Positions 58,009-64,000 of a stretch of DNA of 64,000 nucleotides are shown one piece after another; position 1 is the first letter of the stretch; every line of letters starts with the position of its first letter. This stretch comes from Scilla litardierei (Eukaryota; Streptophyta; Magnoliopsida; Asparagales; Asparagaceae): positions 607,609,659 through 607,673,658 of the forward strand of contig CM061142.1 in NCBI GenBank assembly GCA_030789695.1, read 5' to 3'. Under the pieces are notes generated by a model. It saw only the letters and a list, made by a program, of their open reading frames with translations, was not told where the DNA came from and did no database searches. Both the position numbers and the translations under genes were made by a program.

Positions 58009-58325
58009 ACAAAACCTGTCACGCCCCGCTTCCCTAAAATGGAGGCGAGACGTGAAAAGGTCCGCACGAGAGTGAAGCTGTGAAGCCCCAAACCACAAAC
58101 GGAACAACAATAATAACACAAGGAGAGATAGAAAATACAATTCTCATATCTCATAATTGTCCAACATGAAAATTGAGTTCAACATCCAGAAAAGCCACCA
58201 GGCTAAAAGAAAGAGTCTAAAGGCCCAGAACAAGGCCAATAAAAGCAACTACGCAACAAAGTATAGGTGCTACGCACCGATAACAAAACAGCAGTCTAAA
58301 CAAAAGGAAAAGCTCAACGAAGACA

Positions 58326-58433
58326 CTAGGACTGGTCCCCAGTGTCCACGTACTCCCCGTCAAACACAAGCTCGGGCTCTGCGTCAGCAAACACCTCGTC
58401 CTCAACAAGGTACTCAGGCTTAGGATCTAACAT
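58326..58433 (-). CDS. Small acidic LTR ORF, 35 aa (5' LTR of E2)
   Basis: 35 codons, starting MLDPKPEY and ending YVDTGDQS. Same position, length and phase as in the other three gypsy LTRs of the window. The start lies in the 3' arm of the CACATGT hairpin. Confidence 0.5.
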   Translation of the reverse strand: MLDPKPEYLVEDEVFADAEPELVFDGEYVDTGDQS

Positions 58434-59790
58434 GTGTCACCCAAAAGAGTAAAGGGGCACATGTCATCAAGGCTAAAAGACTTGGGCAAGGAAACAGAAA
58501 GCAAGGCAACTAGCAACCTAGCAGTTATAATATGCATGACATGACAGTTATAACATGAGTGCACAAGCAAGACATGGTGAAACAATAAGTACAAGAGAAC
58601 AATCATCGGGACAAGTCAAGAGTAGCCAAGCTACTAACAATCTCAATTATTTCACTAGTCACGTTTCAAGTTGTTTGTAGATGTTTACGCCTTACAGCTG
58701 AATGGTTTGGCATTCACGCTGATTGGCCGCTTAACACTACCCCAGAACCCAGAGTTTACGCCTTACCACTGCAGTTGCTGATCGGGCAGACTCCCAGTTG
58801 ATTGGCCGCTTAACTCTCACCCCCAATACCCACATGTAAACGAGCCAGGGTCCCCGCACACGAGCTCAGTAAATGAGCCAGGGTTGCCCCGCACAGGAGC
58901 TCGCATTCTAGTTCACGATTCACAAGCATTTGGCATAGGGGTGCACCTAGCCGGAAACAAGTAGTTCGGGCATTGGCTATCAACCAACACATGGCCCGCT
59001 TCTGGAACACGAGCCAGGAACACAAGCATTGTGGCGAAGCTACGCAATCACGGAAACACTTAAAGAATGCAATGACATGACAATTAATTTGCGTACCGTT
59101 AATGGAAATTAAACATGACATGGTAATTGTGCAACATGATAATGTCGGATCTAGCTTCGTTGTCAAGCTAGTTCCTCAATGTGCGCCTAGGCGAGTATCA
59201 TTTCGTCGCCTAGTCTCTTTTACGCCTACAACGAGCAAATGGCCTAAAACATGGCCTAAACCCTAAGTGGCAAGTTTCACTTGCCTAGCACCGAGGATGA
59301 CGATCACGAGGGTTCGTCCCACGGACGCTAATCTACGGGGAAGTCGCTGTTATGGAAAAACAATCATCAAAACAACATTCATTTCATTAGGGTTTCACAA
59401 AAACACAACGGGTCATGAAAACATTAAGAGATCGATTATTACCGTATAGGAAACGGAAGAATGATGCCGAGCAACCACGGCGATGGAAGAAACGCTCCCG
59501 GGAACCTAGGGTTCAGATCTGGAAATGGATGGAGAAGTTTGGAGAAATAGGGTTTTGGGGGATTTTGGGGGTTTGATGAGATTTTGAGGAAGATGAGAGG
59601 TAGAATGTGTTAGGGGAGAGTTTGGATGATGGATTTTGGGCTTGGGATGAAGGAATAAGGGTTTGAGGTAGGGGGCTCAATGGGGGAGAAACTAGGGTTT
59701 TTGGTCGTGAGGAAGGAGAAGAAAACATTTGGGAGGGGTTTAAATAGGAAGGGCTGGCGGCTGCCCAGAAATTAGGGTTTTGGCACTGAT

Positions 59791-60319
59791 TAGTCGGTCA
59801 GAGAACAACCACTGACCGACTGGTTTGGGAACTAGTCAGTCGGTTGACCAACGCAGACCGACTAAGTCCAATCAGTAACTCCTGCACAGAAATAGGATCT
59901 AGATTTAGTCGGTCAAAGAACAACTACTGACCGACTAGTTTGGCATCTAGTCGGTCGATGAACGTTCTTAGACCGACTAAGAGTAAACAGTACTCGACTG
60001 TTCAGAGGAACTAAGAATTAGTCGGTCTGAGTACATAACTTAACCGACTAGTTTAACAACTAGTCGGTCGAAAGATGAACTTAGATCGACTAAGAAGGAA
60101 CAGTAACTAGTACCAAAAATAGTTGATGAGTTAGTCGGTTGAAGAAGCATTGCCGACCGACTAGTTTGCAACCTAGTCGGTCAACCAACGTTCTTAGACC
60201 GACTAATGACAAACAGTAACTCCTGAGAAATTTACAAAGCCAACTAGTCGGTTCAAGAAGGTTTGCCGATCGACTAGATCGTCATCTAGTCGGTCGGTGC
60301 CCCTTCTTATACAGGCTAA
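59791..60319 (-). repeat. ACCGACTAG palindrome array in E2 5' LTR
   Basis: Copy of 52436-52964 with several point changes in the motif, mostly G/C to A/T. Confidence 0.88.
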
Positions 60320-60594
60320 TGAGCACCAAAAGTTCCGATATGGAGCGCGGAGCTACGGGATCGATTCCTAAGACTCCTAGGCTTGATCTAACAATAAGAT
60401 ATGACCGATACGAAGCCCGTCACGAATGACTTGCTCCGAAATCGACGATTCTAAGGAAGAAGCTAAGAAAACACGACGAAACGATCGAAAATGAAAGTTA
60501 CGGAGAAGAAAACCACATATGAGGAGAAAATCCACCAAAAAACATAATATAATGTAATAAATCCAGATACATGAAAACCAGTCGTTACAGAATG

Positions 60595-61406
60595 TTTATG
60601 AAATGTTGTACAAAATGTCATATGAAATGTTGAATGTGCTGTTCTATCTTCTGAGATCTGTTCCTGTGGATTTCTTTGTTGATGTTTGATTTTAACGGTT
60701 GATTGAGGATAAGGCTTGTTGTTAATTTGAAGATAGGAGCTATCGTGTTAAATGGTTTAAGATCCTCTCTTTCAATTTGGATCGGGTGGTTTTCTCAGTT
60801 ATATTTGCTGAAGCGGTTTGTAGGTTGGTAAAAGATATTGTTCGGGTTCAGTTTAGTTTCGACTGCTGAAGATCTTTTCTTATCTGATCTATCTCGCCTT
60901 GCTGCTCTTGGGTTGTTCGGAAAATCCTCAGTGATTTTACCAGAAGAATGGTTGGCTAACCACATAACAACTTTGTAGAGCGATGTTAAAAAGTTGGAAG
61001 TTGGTTTGAATTTATTATCGCTTTTGCGGAGGGTGGCTTTTGGAAAGAGACGATTGAAGAACTCCGGGAGGAGGCCGACGGCTACGCACGTAGGATCAAG
61101 GGAGTTGATCTAGTCGGTTGTGCAAGGGGAGCTTGCTCGCAAGGGGAGCTTGCCAAGAATACTCCATGGGTTGGTAGAGACCACCCATCACGGTTTGTAT
61201 TGAGGGGGAGGTTGTTCCTCCTAATAGAATCGCGATAATTAGTGATTGTACTCATTGATTATTTTAGTGGAGTATTCTGATTTTCTGGGCGGGCCCCGCA
61301 GATGTAGGTGTGCGCACCGAACTGCGTTACCAAGTTTCTTGTGTCACCTTGGTGTTTATGTTTTATCTTTGTGTTTTATTTGTCATGCTTAAGTACTGAA
61401 CTAACA
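60595..61406 (+). repeat. TR-GAG array LTR4, right part
   Basis: Remaining 812 bp after E2; with the left part it makes 1604 bp. Two minisatellite copies. Followed by a primer site at 61409-61420. Confidence 0.93.
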
Positions 61407-61481
61407 ATTGGTATCGGAGCAGTTTACCCATGTATCTTTGTTATCAAAGCGGGTGTGATCTTGAATTTCAGTACTTGAATC

Positions 61482-63670
61482 ATGGCTACACGAGAAGGTG
61501 CCTCCGTTGTTCGTCCTCCATTGCTCATTGGTACAAATTACACTTACTGGAAGTCTCGGATGCGTGTATTCATTAAGTCCATTGATGAGAAGGCCTGGAT
61601 CGCTGTCAGTGAAGGATGGACACCGCCAACCGAAATTGACGAAGATGGCGAAGAACACCTCAAGTCGGCAAGAGACTGGAGTCGGATTGAAGAACATGCG
61701 GCCTTGTGCAATTCTAAAGCAATTAATGCTATTTTTTCCGCTGTCGACGAAGAGCAATTCAAATTAATCTCTACGTGTGAGTATGCAAAGGAAGCGTGGG
61801 ATATACTACAGAATATTCATGAAGGAACCAGTACGGTAAGAGCATCTAACTTCAAATGCTTGCATCTCAATTTGAAAATCTCAGGATGAATGATGATGAG
61901 ACTGTGGCTGAGTTCAATGGGAGACTGCGTGATATATCTAATCAGACATTTCAATTGGGGAAGAAGTACTCTCAAAAGAAGTTGGTTGAAAAAACTTTGA
62001 GATCCCTACCTGATAAGTTCTCTGCGAAGATTACGACCATTGAAGAAGTGAGGAACACATCCACCTTGAGATTGGATGAACTTATGGGATCTCTTCAGAC
62101 CTATGAAATGAATCTGAAGCTGAACCACAGGGATAAAGGGGTGGCTCTAAAGGTTGAAGTCAGTAAAACATCTAAGCCTGAAAATGACTCGGATATTGAT
62201 GATGACATTGATCTGCTGACTAAGAATTTCAACAGAATGATGCAGAAGATAAGTAACAAGGGAAAGAATTACAGATCTGCCAACAAGGAATCAAGACCGT
62301 ATCTTCCTACTGCTGGAAAGGCAATCAGTCATTCTGCACAGAAGTATGAGCCAAAGAGTAAGGGTAAATGAATACAGTGCAGGGAGTGCGAAGGTTTCGG
62401 TCACATACAGGCCGAATGTGCTAATACCATCAAGAAGAAAAAGGGAAAATCATTAGCTAGTACCTGGAGTGATGAAGATTCTGAAGGAAGTTCTGGAAAT
62501 GAAGACAACACTAGCAACTATGTGGCTTTTCCGGCTATTCTTGATGATCAATCTGATGGGTACACCCCTAGCTGTGTTGGACTTAATGTTGCGACAGCTA
62601 GTACAACATTGGAGAACAAAACTGTAAATGTCAGTAAGAATGTTAGAAAGAATGTTACAACATTATGTACAACATCATGTACAACATCGACAACCGAATT
62701 AGATTCTGAAGTTGACAGCGATGAGGAAGTTAGTGACAATGATCTCCGTACAGCATACCAGATGATGTTTGAAAAATGGATGCAAATCTTTAATATCAAC
62801 AAAGTCCTGAAGGATGAGAATGATAGACTGAAGAAAGAGAAGGAGGAGGTCAAAACCGAATGTCTAAAAGCTGAGGGAAACTGTAGAGAATTGGAAAGAA
62901 ACTTCAGAAATGTTCTTCTCAGGGCAGAGAAAGCTGAATGTACATTGGAGAAATGGAACTCTGGAAAAGCAAAGCTAGATGATATCTTAAACATGGGTAA
63001 GATTTCTGGAGATCGCACCGGAGTGGGATACCATAGAGGAGCCTTCAATAATGTGTTTGCTGACAGAAGAAGTCAAGTTACCAAAGAACTTGAAAGAATG
63101 GGTCAGCACAAGGGGCATGATCAGAAGAAGAAGCAGACTATATGCGTAAAAGGTGGTCGTCCTGCATGTGCTTACTGCAAGTTCATAGGCCATACTGAGA
63201 GAAACTGTTTCAGTCGCATGCGGCATTGGTCAGAAGGAAGAAATGTTAGACATCCTGATATGAAGATGAAGAAGCAATGGGTCAAGAAGTCTGAATTATA
63301 CAGCAAGAACACTACAGCTTCAGAGAGAACACTTCATGTTGTGACTAATGTTGTAACATTAGATACAACACAGAACAATGTTGCTGCAAATGTTATGACA
63401 CCAGACTCAACATCTCCTCTCGACAATCACTGTGAGCAACCTGTGCCAAAGTCTCATGAATCTTCCTCCAGAATTATCAGAGTGCTATCTCGCCGCTTTG
63501 CTCACTGCTCTTCCTCCACCGGTGCCATTGGATCTTCGCCTGTACCCTCTCCTGCACAGCAATCCACCTCTGCTTCATCTTCTGCTGACTCATCATCTAG
63601 ACCGGTTGACTTTCCTAAAGTTCGTTCACTTCTTAGCCGGTTCCATCGCATCCACGTCCCCAAATTTTGA
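61482..63670 (+). pseudogene. gag: gag of array unit 4, frameshift and stop
   Basis: Full-length copy with a 1-bp deletion near 61849 (one A lost from TCTAAAC) and a TGA at 62369-62371 where the others have GGA. The remainder, including the second knuckle (CAYCKFIGHTERNC) and coiled coil, stays in frame to 63670. Confidence 0.9.
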
Positions 63671-63960
63671 TATGCAGACCACCGAAGCCCCTCTGTCAAC
63701 ACCGCCGATGTTTTTCTACTCTCCAACTTCTTTTCGGCCCCTCAGTGCTCGACTCGGATGTGAGATGTGAGGCTAGCTGAAAGGGGGAGAATTTGGTGTC
63801 TTTTCTGAATAATTTTGATGCCTCTTCTGAGGTGATCACTGCTCGGGTTGTTCTAGTAAGGGGGAGTATGTAGTTTGGATTATTGTGGCTCAAAGGGGGA
63901 GAATATGTGCTTGGTTGGTGCTTTCTTTGGGTTGTGCCACATAATGCCAAAGGGGGAGAT
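63671..63960 (+). other. Unit 4 tail with polypurine tracts
   Basis: Equivalent to 31969-32258, with four GGGGGAG tracts and the last abutting LTR5. Confidence 0.75.
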
Positions 63961-64000
63961 TGTTAGGGTTGAATTCTGCTGATATTTGTTGGCATTAGTG
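63961..64000 (+). repeat. TR-GAG array LTR5, cut by window end
   Basis: First 40 bp of a fifth LTR (TGTTAGGGTTGAATTCTGCT...). The array, or its last LTR and right target duplication, continues beyond the window. Confidence 0.9.

Larger units (their letters stand above)
50621..60589 (-). mobile_element. E2: second Tekay/Del-like chromovirus gypsy, minus strand
   Basis: 9969-bp element in minus orientation: 5' LTR 58017-60589, 3' LTR 50621-53234, target duplication GAATG (50616-50620 and 60590-60594). LTR ends (TGTAACGACT...GGGGCGTGACA) and proteins are related to E1, but the LTRs are shorter and the U3 is different, carrying the ACCGACTAG array. Gag is open; pol has three stops and a chromodomain deletion. 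The LTRs differ by a 41-bp indel near 50698-50738 plus few substitutions. Confidence 0.95.
58017..60589 (-). repeat. E2 5' LTR
   Basis: 2573 bp copy of 50621-53234, lacking the 41-bp segment. Contains array 59791-60319, TATA-like box 59739-59746 and small ORF 58326-58433. Confidence 0.95.
28066..64000 (+). mobile_element. Tandem array of a gag-only (TR-GAG type) Sirevirus-like element
   Basis: Five LTRs and four internal regions alternate with a period near 4160 bp: LTR 28066, 32259, 36419, 49829 (split), 63961; gag 29779, 33939, 38099, 61482. Each internal region has an initiator-Met-like primer site, one gag frame with two CCHC knuckles and a tail with four GGGGGAG tracts, but no pol. No target duplication separates units. 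The structure fits unequal recombination between LTRs or integration of a multimer. E5 (40476-49720) and E2 (50621-60589) are nested in it. It must depend on another element's enzymes. Confidence 0.9.

Overview
This is plant nuclear DNA. The evidence is U1 snRNA genes with plant-type USE and TATA promoters, nested LTR retrotransposons of plant lineages (Sirevirus-like copia, Tekay/Del-like chromovirus gypsy), 5-bp target duplications, and stop codons that look like decayed CHG methylation sites. It is very probably an angiosperm; the species cannot be named from the sequence. No intact host protein gene was found.

The host sequence is a tandem array of about 1.3-kb units, each with one minus-strand U1 snRNA gene. 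The window opens in a unit spacer (1-1116). Genes U1-2 (25718-25880) and U1-3 (27040-27196) are complete. U1-1 is broken into three pieces (1117-1212, 11964-11995, 24529-24573) by two independent insertions. E1 (1213-11963, plus) is a Tekay-like gypsy element with target duplication AGAGT. E3 (11996-24528, plus) is a Sirevirus-like copia element with target duplication GCCTG, carrying gag, pol and an env-like reading frame.

From 28066 to the window end lies an array of a gag-only element (TR-GAG type): LTR1-gag1-LTR2-gag2-LTR3-gag3-LTR4-gag4-LTR5, period about 4.16 kb. Neighbouring units share LTRs and have no target duplication between them. Only gag2 (33939-36128) is open throughout. E5 (40476-49720, target duplication CTAGT), a copia-derived element with no pol beyond a short remnant, sits in unit 3. 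E2 (50621-60589, minus strand, target duplication GAATG), a second Tekay-like element, sits in LTR4.

The most notable signals are not ordinary genes. (1) A cryptic U1 snRNA cluster, one gene of which was hit twice. (2) A palindromic module built on ACCGACTAG/CTAGTCGGT lies just upstream of the TATA box in the LTRs of both the copia element E3 and the gypsy element E2, in the same sense relative to transcription. (3) A 35-codon acidic reading frame is kept in all four LTRs of the two gypsy elements E1 and E2. (4) Two GT-AG intron-like intervals lie at homologous places in E1 and E2; one would fuse gag to pol in frame, the other splits integrase. (5) The E5 LTR carries a USE plus TATA pair spaced almost as in the U1 genes.
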